Assembly (NCBI RefSeq): GCF_032854445.1
Contig: NW_027018100.1
Span: 18,420-82,419, forward strand
Length of the DNA stretch: 64,000 bases
Direction: 5' to 3'
Origin: Liolophura sinensis
Taxonomy: Eukaryota > Mollusca > Polyplacophora > Chitonida > Chitonidae
Part shown: positions 49,841 through 62,496 of the stretch, in pieces
How positions within the stretch are numbered: the first letter of the stretch is position 1
How the letters are laid out: each line of letters begins with the position of its first letter
Notes under the pieces: model-generated
Databases searched by the model: none
Seen by the model: the letters and a program-made list of their open reading frames with translations, nothing else
Told to the model about the DNA's origin: nothing
Program-made: the position numbers and the translations under genes

Positions 49841-52800
49841 CAAATGAATAATCATTGATGTCAAGATCACGTGCCCAGCAACGGCTCTTACTCCATGGAA
49901 ACCAAGGAAATTTGCAATTTTTCAACACCTGGAGATGCCTGGCCCAATTGCGCATCTTTTGGCACCTTATTGATGTGGGTCAGTGTTCAATTGTACTTTT
50001 TACAGCGGACTGTATCAAGTACCTTGTGTTTTTTTTATATACAAATGGTGTGGTTTTTCTACATGTAGATAAAGACATTGAGTTTGTCTTCGACTTAGAA
50101 GTAAGACATTTGCTGGGTGAGTTAAATGGGCTTGGCCCAAAGATTTGACGTCGTCTGGGCTACCGAAGGGCACATAACTTATAATGAAAAGTTGAATATA
50201 GTAATGACCAGTCGCGATTGTACATAGTTAATGTAGCCGATTTCAATTCGCAAAAAGACCAGGCAAAAATCCAAAAGTAGAAAAACTGTTCCAATGCTGC
50301 TGGTAAGAGGCTAATCCGACGTATTTTTTGACGAGAAATCGAATGGTGCAAACCGCGTTGCTCTCCGACCAATACTTTTGGCTATAGCCACAAATGAATA
50401 ATCATTGATGTCAAGATCACGTGCCCAGCAACGGCTCTTACTCCATGGAAACCAAGGAAATTTGCAATTTTTCAACAGCTGGAGATGCCTGGCCCAATTG
50501 CGCATCTTTTGGCACCTTATTGATGTGGGTCAGTGTTCAATTGTACTTTTTACAGCGGACTGTATCAAGTACCTTGTGTTTTTTTTATATACAAATGGTG
50601 TGGTTCTTCTACATGTAGATAAAGACATTGAGTTTGTCTTCGACTTAGAAGTGAGACATTTGCTGGGTGAGTTAAATGGGCTTGGCCCAAAGATTTGACG
50701 TCGTCTGGGCTACCGAAGGCCACATAACTTATAATGAAAAGTTGAATATAGTAATGACCAGTCGCGATTGAACATAGTTAATGTAGCCGATTTCAATTAG
50801 CAAAAAGACCTGGCAAAAATCCAAAAGTGGAAAAACTGTTCCAATGCTGCTGGTAAGAGGCTAATCCGACGTAATTTTTTTGACGAGAAATCGAATGGTG
50901 CAAACCGCGTTGCTCTCCGACCAATACTTTTGGCTGTAGCCACAAATGAATAATCATTGATGTCAAGATCACGTGCCCAGCAACGGCTCTTACTCCATGG
51001 AAACCAAGGAAATTTGCAATTTTTCAACAGCTGGAGATGCCTGGCCCAATTGCGCATCTTTTGGCACCTTATTGATGTGGGTCAGTGTTCAATTGTACTT
51101 TTTACATCAGACTTTATCATGTACCTTGTGTTTTTTTTATATACAAATGGTGTGGTTTTTCTACATGTAGATAAAGACATTGAGTTTGTCTTCGACTTAG
51201 AAGTAAGACATTTGCTGGGTGAGTTAAATGGGCTTGGCCCAAAGATTTGACGTCGTCTGGGCTACCGAAGGGCACATAACTTATAATGAAAAGTTGAATA
51301 TAGTAATGACCAGTCGCGATTGTACATAGTTAATGTAGCCGATTTCAATTAGAAAAAATACCAGGCAAAAATCCAAAAGTGGAAAAACTGTTAAAATGCT
51401 GCTGGTAAGAGGCTAATCCGACGTATTTTTTGACGAGAAATCGAATGGTGCAAACCGCGTTGCTCTCCGACCAATACTTTTGGCTGTAGCCACAAATGAA
51501 TAATCATTGATGTCAAGATCACGTGCCCAGCAACGGCTCTTACTACATGGAAACCAAGGAAATTTGCAATTTGTCAACAGCTGGAGATGCCTGGCCCAAT
51601 TGCGCATCTTTTGGCACCTTATTGATGTGGGTCAGTGTTCAATTGTACTTTTTACAGCAGACTGTATCATGTACCTTGTGTTTTTTTTATATACAAATGG
51701 TGTGGTTTTTCTACATGTAGATAAAGACATTGAGTTTGTCTTCGACTTAGAAGTAAGACATTTGCTGGGTGAGTTAAATGGGCTTGGCCCAAAGATTTGA
51801 CGTCGTCTGGGCTACCGAAGGGCACATAACTTATAATGAAAAGTTGAATATAGTAATGACCAGTCGCGATTGTACATAGTTAATGTAGCCGATTTCAATT
51901 AGTAAAAAGACCAGGTAAAAATCCAAAAGTGGAAAAACTGTTCCAATGCTGCTGGTAAGAGGCTAATCCGACGTATTTTTTGACGAGAAATCGAATGGTG
52001 CAAACCGCGTTGCTCTCCGACCAATACTTTTGGCTGTAGCCACAAATGAATAATCATTGATGTCAAGATCACGTGCCCAGCAACGGCTCTTACTCCATGG
52101 AAACCAAGGAAATTTGCAATTTTTCAACACCTGGAGATGCCTGGCCCAATTGCGCATCTTTTGGCACCTTATTGATGTGGGTCAGTGTTCAATTGTACTT
52201 TTTACAGCGGACTGTATCAAGTACCTTGTGTTTTTTTTATATACAAATGGTGTGGTTTTTCTACATGTAGATAAAGACATTGAGTTTGTCTTCGACTTAG
52301 AAGTAAGACATTTGCTGGGTGAGTTAAATGGGCTTGGCCCAAAGATTTGACGTCGTCTGGGCTACCGAAGGCCACATAACTTATAATGAAAAGTTGAATA
52401 TAGTAATGACCAGTCGCGATTGTACATAGTTAATGTAGCCGATTTCAATTAGCAAAAAGACCTGGCAAAAATCAAAAAGTGGAAAAACTGTTCCAATGCT
52501 GCTGGTAAGAGGCTAATCCGACGTATTTTTTGACGAGAAATCGAATGGTGCAAACCGCGTTGCTCTCCGACCAATACTTTTGGCTGTAGCCACAAATGAA
52601 TAATCATTGATGTCAAGATCACGTGCCCAGCAACGGCTCTTACTCCATGGAAACCAAGGAAATTTGCAATTTTTCAACAGCTGGAGATGCCTGGCCCAAT
52701 TGCGCATCTTTTGGCACCTTATTGATGTGGGTCAGTGTTCAATTGTACTTTTTACATCAGACTTTATCATGTACCTTGTGTTTTTTTTATATACAAATGG

Positions 52801-53692
52801 TGTGGTTTTTCTACATGTAGATAAAGACATTGAGTTTGTCTTCGACTTAGAAGTAAGACATTTGCTGGGTGAGTTAAATGGGCTTGGCCCAAAGATTTGA
52901 CGTCGTCTGGGCTACCGAAGGGCACATAACTTATAATGAAAAGTTGAACATAGTAATGACCAGTCGCGATTGTACATAGTTAATGTAGCCGATTTCAATT
53001 AGAAAAAATACCAGGCAAAAATCCAAAAGTGGAAAAACTGTTAAAATGCTGCTGGTAAGAGGCTAATCCGACGTATTTTTTGACGAGAAATCGAATGGTG
53101 CAAACCGCATTGCTCTCCGACCAATACTTTTGGCTGTAGCCACAAATGAATAATCATTGATGTCAAGATCACGTGCCCAGCAACGGCTCTTACTACATGG
53201 AAACCAAGGAAATTTGCAATTTGTCAACAGCTGGAGATGCCTGGCCCAATTGCGCATCTTTTGGCACCTTATTGATGTGGGTCAGTGTTCAATTGTACTT
53301 TTTACAGCAGACTGTATCATGTACCTTGTGTTTTTTTTATATACAAATGGTGTGGTTTATCTACATGTAGATAAAGACATTGAGTTTGTCTTCGACTTAG
53401 AAGTAAGACATTTGCTGGGTGAGTTAAATGGGCTTGGCCCAAAGATTTGACGTCGTCTGGGCTACCGAAGGGCACATAACTTATAATGAAAAGTTGAATA
53501 TAGTAATGACCAGTCGCGATTGTACATAGTTAATGTAGCCGATTTCAATTCGCAAAAAGACCAGGCAAAAATCCAAAAGTGGAAAAACTGTTCCAATGCT
53601 GCTGGTAAGAGGCTAATCCGACGTATTTTTTGACGAGAAATCGAATGGTGCCAACCGCGTTGCTCTCCGACCAATACTTTTGGCTGTAGCCA
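49841..53692. repeat. Seven monomers: P, then two runs of the 330C - h2 - YV trimer
   Basis: Starts are 49841, 50391, 50943, 51493, 52043, 52593 and 53143. After a P monomer, the order 330C/421T, h2/451A452A, YV occurs twice. The 50391 copy has 216C, gaagtgag, gattgaacat and a gtaattttttt insertion. The 51493 copy has tagtaaaaag with 424T. The 52043 copy has P as well as 330C. The 52593 copy has gaacatag. The 53143 copy has 217A and the perfect palindrome, but ends with gtgccaacc instead of ttaacgag. Confidence 0.9.
53356..53375. repeat. Perfect 20-bp palindrome (YV monomer, 217A)
   Basis: Same 217A allele and same perfect palindrome as at 48954, in the YV copy at 53143. This monomer lacks the ttcagttg and ttaacgag alleles of the other two, so 217A is older than those marks or has moved by conversion. 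Confidence 0.9.
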
Positions 53693-55892
53693 CAAATGAA
53701 TAATCATTGATGTCAAGATCACGTGCCCAGCAACGGCTCTTACTCCATGGAAACCAAGGAAATTTGCAATTTTTTCAACAGCTGGAGATGCCTGGCCCAA
53801 TTGCGCATCTTTTGGCACCTTATTAATGTGGGTCAGTGTTAAATTGTACTTTTTACAGCGGACTGTATCAAGTACCTTGTGTTTTTTTTATATACAAATG
53901 GTGTGGTTTTTCTACATGTAGATAAAGACATTGAGTTTGTCTTCGACTTAGAAGTAAGACAACTGCTGGGTGAGTTAAATGGGCTTGGCCCAAAGATTTG
54001 ACGTCGTCTGGGCTACCGAAGGGCACATAACTTATAATGAAAAGTTGAATATAGTAATGACCAGTCGCGATTGTACATAGTTAATGTAGCCGATTTCAAT
54101 TAGCAAAAAGACCTGGCAAAAATCCAAAAGTGGAAAAACTGTTCCAATGCTGCTGGTAAGAGGCTAATCCGACGTATTTTTTGACGAGAAATCGAAAAGT
54201 GCAAACCGCGTTGCTCTCCGACCAATATTTTTGGCTGTAGCCACAAATGAATAATCATTGATGTCAAGATCACGTGCCCAGCAACTGCTCTTACTCCATG
54301 GAAACCAAGGAAATTTGCAATTTTTCAACAGCTGGAGATGCCTGGCCCAATTGCGCATCTTTTGGCACCTTATTGATGTGGGTCAGTGTTCAATTGTACT
54401 TTTTACAGCGGACTGTATCAAGTACCTTGTGTTTTTTTTATATACAAATGGTGTGGTTTTTCTACATGTAGATAAAGACATTGAGTTTGTCTTCGACTTA
54501 GAAGTAAGACAACTTCTGGGTGAGTTAAATGGGCTTGGCCCAAAGATTTGACGTCGTCTGGGCTACCGAAGGGCACATAACTTATAATGAAAAGTTGAAT
54601 ATAGTAATGACCAGTCGCGATTGTACATAGTTAATGTAGCCGATTTCAATTAGAAAAAACACCAGGCAAAAATCCAAAAGTGGAAAAACTGTTCCAATGC
54701 TGCTGGTAAGAGGCTAATCCGACGTATTTTTTGACGAGAAATCGAATGGTGCAAACCACGTTGCTCTCCGACTAATACTTTTGGCTGTAGCCACAAATGA
54801 ATAATCATTGATGTCAAGATCACGTGCCCAGCAACGGCTCTCACTCCATGGAAACCAAGGAAATTTGCAATTTTTCAACAGCTGGAGATGCCTGACCCAA
54901 TTGCGCATCTTTTGGCACCTTATTGATGTGGGTCAGTGTTCAATTGTACTTTTTACAGCGGACTGTATCAAGTACCTTGTGTTTTTTTATATACAAATGG
55001 TGTGGTTTTTCTACATGTAGATAAAGACATTGAGTTTGTCTTCGACTTAGAAGTAAGACATTTGCTGGGTGAGTTAAATGGGCTTGGCCCAAAGATTTGA
55101 CGTCGTCTGGGCTACCGAAGGCCACATAACTTATAATGAAAAGTTGAAAATAGTAATGACCAGTCGCGATTGTACATAGTTAATGTAGCCGATTTCAATT
55201 CGCAAAAAGACCAGGCAAAAATCCAAAAGTGGAAAAACTGTTCCAATGCTGCTGGTAAGAGGCTAATCCGACGTATTTTTTGACGAGAAATCGAATGGTG
55301 CAAACCGCGTTGCTCTCCGACCAACACTTTTGGCTGTAGCCACAAATGAATAATCATTGATGTCAAGATCACGTGCCCAGCGACGGCTCTTACTCCATGG
55401 AAACCAAGGAAATTTGCAATTTTTCAACAGCTGGAGATGCCTGGCCCAATTGCGCATCTTTTGGCACCTTATTGATGTGGGTCAGTGTTCAATTGTACTT
55501 TTTACAGCGGACTGTATCAAGTACCTTGTGTTTTTTTTATATACAAATGGTGTGGTTTTTCTACATGTAGATAAAGACATTGAGTTTGTCTTCGACTTAG
55601 AAGTAAGACAACTGCTGGGTGAGTTAAATGGGCTTGGCCCAAAGATTTGACGTCGTCTGGGCTACCGAAGGGCACATAACTTATAATGAAAAGTTGAATA
55701 TAGTAATGACCAGTCGCGATTGTACATAGTTAATGTAGCCGATTTCAATTAGAAAAAAGACCAGGCAAAAATCCAAAAGTGGAAAAACTGTTCCAATGCT
55801 GCTGGTAAGAGGCTAATCCGACGTATTTTTTGACGAGAAATCGAATGGTGCAAACCGCGTTGCTCTCCGACCAATACTTTTGGCTGTAGCCA
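53693..55892. repeat. Four monomers N, C/L, A, D
   Basis: Starts are 53693, 54244, 54794 and 55343. The N copy has an extra T (ttttttcaac) and ends cgaaaagtgc. The C/L copy has 148C and the 411A/417C A-tract. The A copy has T7, ctcactcc, 330C and gaaaatag. The D copy has agcgacgg, preceded by ccaacactt. The A-D pair is the third occurrence of the pair at 37193 and 44892, 18 monomers after the second. Confidence 0.88.
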
Positions 55893-58800
55893 CAAATGAA
55901 TAATCATTGATGTCAAGATCACGTGCCCAGCAACGGCTCTTACTACATGGAAACCAAGGAAATTTGCAATTTTTCAACACCTGGAGATGCCTGGCCCAAT
56001 TGCGCATCTTTTGGCACCTTATTGATGTGGGTCAGTGTTCAATTGTACTTTTTACAGCGGACTGTATCAAGTACCTTGTGTTTTTTTTATATACAAATGG
56101 TGTGGTTTTTCTACATGTAGATAAAGACATTGAGTTTGTCTTCGACTTAGAAGTAAGACATTTGCTAGGTGAGTTAAATGGGCTTGGCCCAAAGATTTGA
56201 CGTCGTCTGGGCTACCGAAGGGCACATAACTTATAATGAAAAGTTGAATATAGTAATGACCAGTCGCGATTGTACATAGTTAATGTAGCCGATTTCAATT
56301 CGCAAAAAGACCTGGCAAAAATCCAAAAGTAGAAAAAATTGTTCCAATGCTGCTGGTAAGAGGCTAATCCGACGTATTTTTTGACGAGAAATCGAATGGT
56401 GCAAACCGCGTTGCTCTCCGACCAATACTTTTGGCTATAGCCACAAATGAATAATCATTGATGTCAAGATCACGTGCCCAGCAACGGCTCTTACTCCATG
56501 GAAACCAAGGAAATTTGCAATTTTTCAACAGCTGGAGATGCCTGGCCCAATTGCGCATCTTTTGGCACCTTATTGATGTGGGTCAGTGTTCAATTGTACT
56601 TTTTACAGCGGACTGTATCAAGTACCTTGTGTTTTTTTTATATACAAATGGTGTGGTTTTTCTACATGTAGATAAAGACATTGAGTTTGTCTTCGACTTA
56701 GAAGTGAGACATTTGCTGGGTGAGTTAAATGGGCTTGGCCCAAAGATTTGACGTCGTCTGGGCTACCGAAGGCCACATAACTTATAATGAAAAGTTGAAT
56801 ATAGTAATGACCAGTCGCGATTGTACATAGTTAATGTAGCCGATTTCAATTAGCAAAAAGACCTGGCAAAAATCCAAAAGTGGAAAAACTCTTCCAATGC
56901 TGCTGGTAAGAGGCTAATCCGACGTATTTTTTGACGAGAAATCGAATGGTGCAAACCGCGTTGCTCTCCGACCAATACTTTTGGCTGTAGCCACAAATGA
57001 ATAATCATTGATGTCAAGATCACGTGCCCAGCAACGGCTCTTACTCCATGGAAACCAAGGAAATTTGCAATTTTTCAACAGCTGGAGATGCCTGGCCCAA
57101 TTGCGCATCTTTTGGCACCTTATTGATGTGGGTCAGTGTTCAATTGTACTTTTTACATCAGACTTTATCATGTACCTTGTGTTTTTTTTATATACAAATG
57201 GTGTGGTTTTTCTACATGTAGATAAAGACATTGAGTTTGTCTTCGACTTAGAAGTAAGACATTTGCTGGGTGAGTTAAATGGGCTTGGCCCAAAGATTTG
57301 ACGTCGTCTGGGCTACCGAAGGGCACATAACTTATAATGAAAAGTTGAATATAGTAATGACCAGTCGCGATTGTACATAGTTAATGTAGCCGATTTCAAT
57401 TAGAAAAAAGACCAGGCAAAAATCCAAAAGTGGAAAAACTGTTCCAATGCTGCTGGTAAGAGGCTAATCCGACGTATTTTTTGACGAGAAATCGAATGGT
57501 GCAAACCGCATTGCTCTCCGACCAATACTTTTGGCTGTAGCCACAAATGAATAATCATTGATGTCAAGATCACGTGCCCAGCAACGGCTCTTACTACATG
57601 GAAACCAAGGAAATTTGCAATTTGTCAACAGCTGGAGATGCCTGGCCCAATTGCGCATCTTTTGGCACCTTATTGATGTGGGTCAGTGTTCAATTGTACT
57701 TTTTACAGCAGACTGTATCATGTACCTTGTGTTTTTTTTTATATACAAATGGTGTGGTTTTTCTACATGTAGATAAAGACATTGAGTTTGTCTTCGACTT
57801 AGAAGTAAGACATTTGCTGGGTGAGTTAAATGGGCTTGGCCCAAAGATTTGACGTCGTCTGGGCTACCGAAGGGCACATAACTTATAATGAAAAGTTGAA
57901 TATAGTAATGACCAGTCGCGATTGTACATAGTTAATGTAGCCGATTTCAATTAGCAAAAAGACCAGGTAAAAATCCAAAAGTGGAAAAACTGTTCCAATG
58001 CTGCTGGTAAGAGGCTAATCCGACGTATTTTTTGACGAGAAATCGAATGGTGCAAACCGCGTTGCTCTCCGACCAATACTTTTGGCTGTAGCCACAAATG
58101 AATAATCATTGATTTCAAGATCATGTGCCCAGCAACGGCTCTTACTCCATGGAAACCAAGGAAATTTGCAATTTTTCAACAGCTGGAGATGCCTGGCCCA
58201 ATTGCGCATCTTTTGGCACCTTATTGATGTGGGTCAGTGTTCAATTGTACTTTTTACAGCGGACTGTATCAAGTACCTTGTGTTTTTTTTATATACAAAT
58301 GGTGTGGTTTTTCTACATGTAGATAAAGACATTGAGTTTGTCTTCGACTTAGAAGTAAGACATTTGCTGGGTGAGTTAAATGGGCTTGGCCCAAAGATTT
58401 GACGTCGTCTGGGCTACCGAAGGGCACATAACTTATAATGAAAAGTTGAATATAGTAATGACCAGTCGCGATTGTACATAGTTAATGTAGCCGATTTCAA
58501 TTCGCAAAAAGACCAGGCAAAAATCCAAAAGTGGAAAAACTGTTCCAATGCTGCTGGTAAGAGGCTAATCCGACGTATTTTTTGACGAGAAATCGAATGG
58601 TGCAAACCGCGTTGCTCTCCGACCAATACTTGTGGCTGTAGCCACAAATGAATAATCATTGATGTCAAGATCACGTGCCCAGCAACTGCTCTTACTCCAT
58701 GGAAACCAAGGAAATTTGCAATTTTTCAACAGCTGGAGATGCCTGGCCCAATTGCGCATCTTTTGGCACCTTATTAATGTGGGTCAGTGTTAAATTGTAC

Positions 58801-59195
58801 TTTTTACAGCGGACTGTATCAAGTACCTTGTGTTTTTTTTATATACAAATGGTGTGGTTTTTCTACATGTAGATAAAGACATTGAGTTTGTCTTCGACTT
58901 AGAAGTAAGACAACTGCTGGGTGAGTTAAATGGGCTTGGCCCAAAGATTTGACGTCGTCTGGGCTACCGAAGGGCACATAACTTATAATGAAAAGTTGAA
59001 TATAGTAATGACCAGTCGCGATTGTACATAGTTAATGTAGCCGATTTCAATTAGAAAAAAATACCAGGCAAAAATCCAAAAGTGGAAAAACTGTTCCAAT
59101 GCTGCTGGTAAGAGGCTAATCCGACGTATTTTTTGACGAGAAATCGAATGGTGCAAACCACGTTGCTCTCCGACCAATACTTTTGGCTGTAGCCA
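55893..59195. repeat. Six monomers: 53A/P, 330C, h2, YV, X, CN
   Basis: Starts are 55893, 56444, 56994, 57544, 58095 and 58645. The first has 53A and P with ttgctaggt and an aaaaaattg insertion. The next three are the 330C - h2 - YV trimer; the h2 copy carries 411A/417G and 517A, and the YV copy has T9. X follows with H and 409C, ending cttgtggctg, which turns the 540-549 inverted repeat into 8-bp arms (ttgtggct/agccacaa). The CN copy has seven As in its A-tract. Confidence 0.88.
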
Positions 59196-62100
59196 CAAAT
59201 GAATAATCATTGATGTCAAGATCACGTGCCAGCAACGGCTCTTACTCCATGGAAACCAAGGAAATTTGCAATTTTTCAACAGCTGGAGATGCCTGACCCA
59301 ATTGCGCATCTTTTGGCACCTTATTGATGTGGGTCAGTGTTCAATTGTACTTTTTACAGCGGACTGTATCAAGTACCTTGTGTTTTTTTTATATACAAAT
59401 GGTGTGGTTTTTCTACATGTAGATAAAGACATTGAGTTTGTCTTCGACTTAGAAGTAAGACATTTGCTGGGTGAGTTAAATGGGCTTGGCCCAAAGATTT
59501 GACGTCGTCTGGGCTACCGAAGGGCACATAACTTATAATGAAAAGTTGAATATAGTAATGACCAGTCGCGATTGTACATAGTTAATGTAGCCGATTTCAA
59601 TTAGAAAAAAATACCAGGCAAAAATCCAAAAGTGGAAAAACTGCTCCAATGCTGCTGGTAAGAGGCTAATCCGACGTATTTTTTGACGAGAAATCGAATG
59701 GTGCAAACCCGCGTTGCTCTCCGACCAATACTTTTGGCTATAGCCACAAATGAATAATCATTGATGTCAAGATCACGTGCCCAGCAACGGCTCTTACTCC
59801 ATGGAAACCAAGGAAATTTGCAATTTTTCAACACCTGGAGATGCCTGGCCCAATTGCACATCTTTTGGCACCTTATTGATGTGGGTCAGTGTTCAATTGT
59901 ACTTTTTACAGCGGACTGTATCAAGTACCTTGTGTTTTTTTTATATACAAATGGTGTGGTTCTTCTACATGTAGATAAAGACATTGAGTTTGTCTTCGAC
60001 TTAGAAGTGAGACATTTGCTGGGTGAGTTAAATGGGCTTGGCCCAAAGATTTGACGTCGTCTGGGCTACCGAAGGCCACATAACTTATAATGAAAAGTTG
60101 AATATAGTAATGACCAGTCGCGATTGAACATAGTTAATGTAGCCGATTTCAATTAGCAAAAAGACCTGGCAAAAATCCAAAAGTGGAAAAACTGTTCCAA
60201 TGCTGCTGGTAAGAGGCTAATCCGACGTATTTTTTGACGAGAAATCGAATGGTGCAAACCGCGTTGCTCTCCGACCAATACTTTTGGCTGTAGCCACAAA
60301 TGAATAATCATTGATGTCAAGATCACGTGCCCAGCAACGGCTCTTACTCCATGGAAACCAAGGAAATTTGCAATTTTTCAACAGCTGGAGATGCCTGGCC
60401 CAATTGCGCATCTTTTGGCACCTTATTGATGTGGGTCAGTGTTCAATTGTACTTTTTACATCAGACTTTATCATGTACCTTGTGTTTTTTTTATATACAA
60501 ATGGTGTGGTTTTTCTACATGTAGATAAAGACATTGAGTTTGTCTTCGACTTAGAAGTAAGACATTTGCTGGGTGAGTTAAATGGGCTTGGCCCAAAGAT
60601 TTGACGTCGTCTGGGCTACCGAAGGGCACATAACTTATAATGAAAAGTTGAATATAGTAATGACCAGTCGCGATTGTACATAGTTAATGTAGCCGATTTC
60701 AATTAGAAAAAATACCAGGCAAAAATCCAAAAGTGGAAAAACTGTTAAAATGCTGCTGGTAAGAGGCTAATCCGACGTATTTTTTGACGAGAAATCGAAT
60801 GGTGCAAACCGCGTTGCTCTCCGACCAATACTTTTGGCTGTAGCCACAAATGAATAATCATTGATGTCAAGATCACGTGCCCAGCAACGGCTCTTACTAC
60901 ATGGAAACCAAGGAAATTTGCAATTTGTCAACAGCTGGAGATGCCTGGCCCAATTGCGCATCTTTTGGCACCTTATTGATGTGGGTCAGTGTTCAATTGT
61001 ACTTTTTACAGCAGACTGTATCATGTACCTTGTGTTTTTTTTATATACAAATGGTGTGGTTTTTCTACATGTAGATAAAGACATTGAGTTTGTCTTCGAC
61101 TTAGAAGTAAGACATTTGCTGGGTGAGTTAAATGGGCTTGGCCCAAAGATTTGACGTCGTCTGGGCTACCGAAGGGCACATAACTTATAATGAAAAGTTG
61201 AATATAGTAATGACCAGTCGCGATTGTACATAGTTAATGTAGCCGATTTCAATTAGTAAAAAGACCAGGTAAAAATCCAAAAGTGGAAAAACTGTTCCAA
61301 TGCTGCTGGTAAGAGGCTAATCCGACGTATTTTTTGACGAGAAATCGAATGGTGCAAACCGCGTTGCTCTCCGACCAATACTTTTGGCTGTAGCCACAAA
61401 TGAATAATCATTGATTTCAAGATCATGTGCCCAGCAACGGCTCTTACTCCATGGAAACCAAGGAAATTTGCAATTTTTCAACAGCTGGAGATGCCTGGCC
61501 CAATTGCGCATCTTTTGGCACCTTATTGATGTGGGTCAGTGTTCAATTGTACTTTTTACAGCGGACTGTATCAAGTACCTTGTGTTTTTTTTATATACAA
61601 ATGGTGTGGTTTTTCTACATGTAGATAAAGACATTGAGTTTGTCTTCGACTTAGAAGTAAGACAACTGCTGGGTGAATTAAATGGGCTTGGCCCAAAGAT
61701 TTGACGTCGTCTGGGCTACCGAAGGGCACATAACTTATAATGAAAAGTTGAATATAGTAATGACCAGTCGCGATTGTACATAGTTAATGTAGCCGATTTC
61801 AATTAGCAAAAAGACCAGGTAATAATCCAAAAGTGGAAAAACTGTTCCAATGCTGCTGGTAAGAGGCTAATCCGACGTATTTTTTGACGAGAAATCGAAT
61901 GGTGCAAACCGCGTTGCTCTCCGACCAATACTTTTGGCTGTAGCCACAAATGAATAATCATTGATGTCAAGATCACGTGCCCAGCAACGGCTCTTACTCC
62001 ATGGAAACCAAGGAAATTTGCAATTTTTCAACAGCTGGAGATGCCTGGCCCAATTGCGCATCTTTTGGCACCTTATTGATGTGGGTCAGTGCTCAATTGT

Positions 62101-62496
62101 ACTTTTTACAGCGGACTGTATCAAGTACCTTGTGTTTTTTTTATATACAAATGGTGTGGTTTTTCTACATGTAGATAAAGACATTGAGTTTGTCTTCGAC
62201 TTAGAAGTAAGACATTTGCTGGGTGAGTTAAATGGGCTTGGCCCAAAGATTTGACGTCGTCTGGGCTACCGAAGGCCACATAACTTATAATGAAAAGTTG
62301 AATATAGTAATGACCAGTCGCGATTGTACATAGTTAATGTAGCCGATTTCAATTAGCAAAAAGACCTGGCAAAAATCCAAAAGTGGAAAAACTGTTCCAA
62401 TGCTGCTGGTAAGAGGCTAATCCGACGTATTTTTTGACGAGAAATCGAATGGTGCAAACCGCGTTGCTCTCCGACCAATACTTTTGGCTGTAGCCA
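59196..62496. repeat. Six monomers: A, P/330C, h2, YV, X, 330C
   Basis: Starts are 59196, 59747, 60297, 60847, 61397 and 61947. The A copy is the only A-class monomer with T8, and it lost a c (cgtgccagc). It has seven As in its A-tract and ends aaacccgcg. The right part of 59747 through 61396 repeats 50391-52042 (gattgaacat, 421T, tagtaaaaag, 424T) at a 17-monomer distance, the only difference seen being the insertion at gtaattttttt upstream. X here is joined to a Q/gaattaaat right end like 32244. Confidence 0.88.

Noticed and set aside
53462-53818. Longest open frame in the window (118 codons, minus strand)
   Set aside because: It exists only because an extra T at about 53770-53776 joins two repeat frames. 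The paralogous monomers lack it, and no start context, domain or conservation supports a gene.
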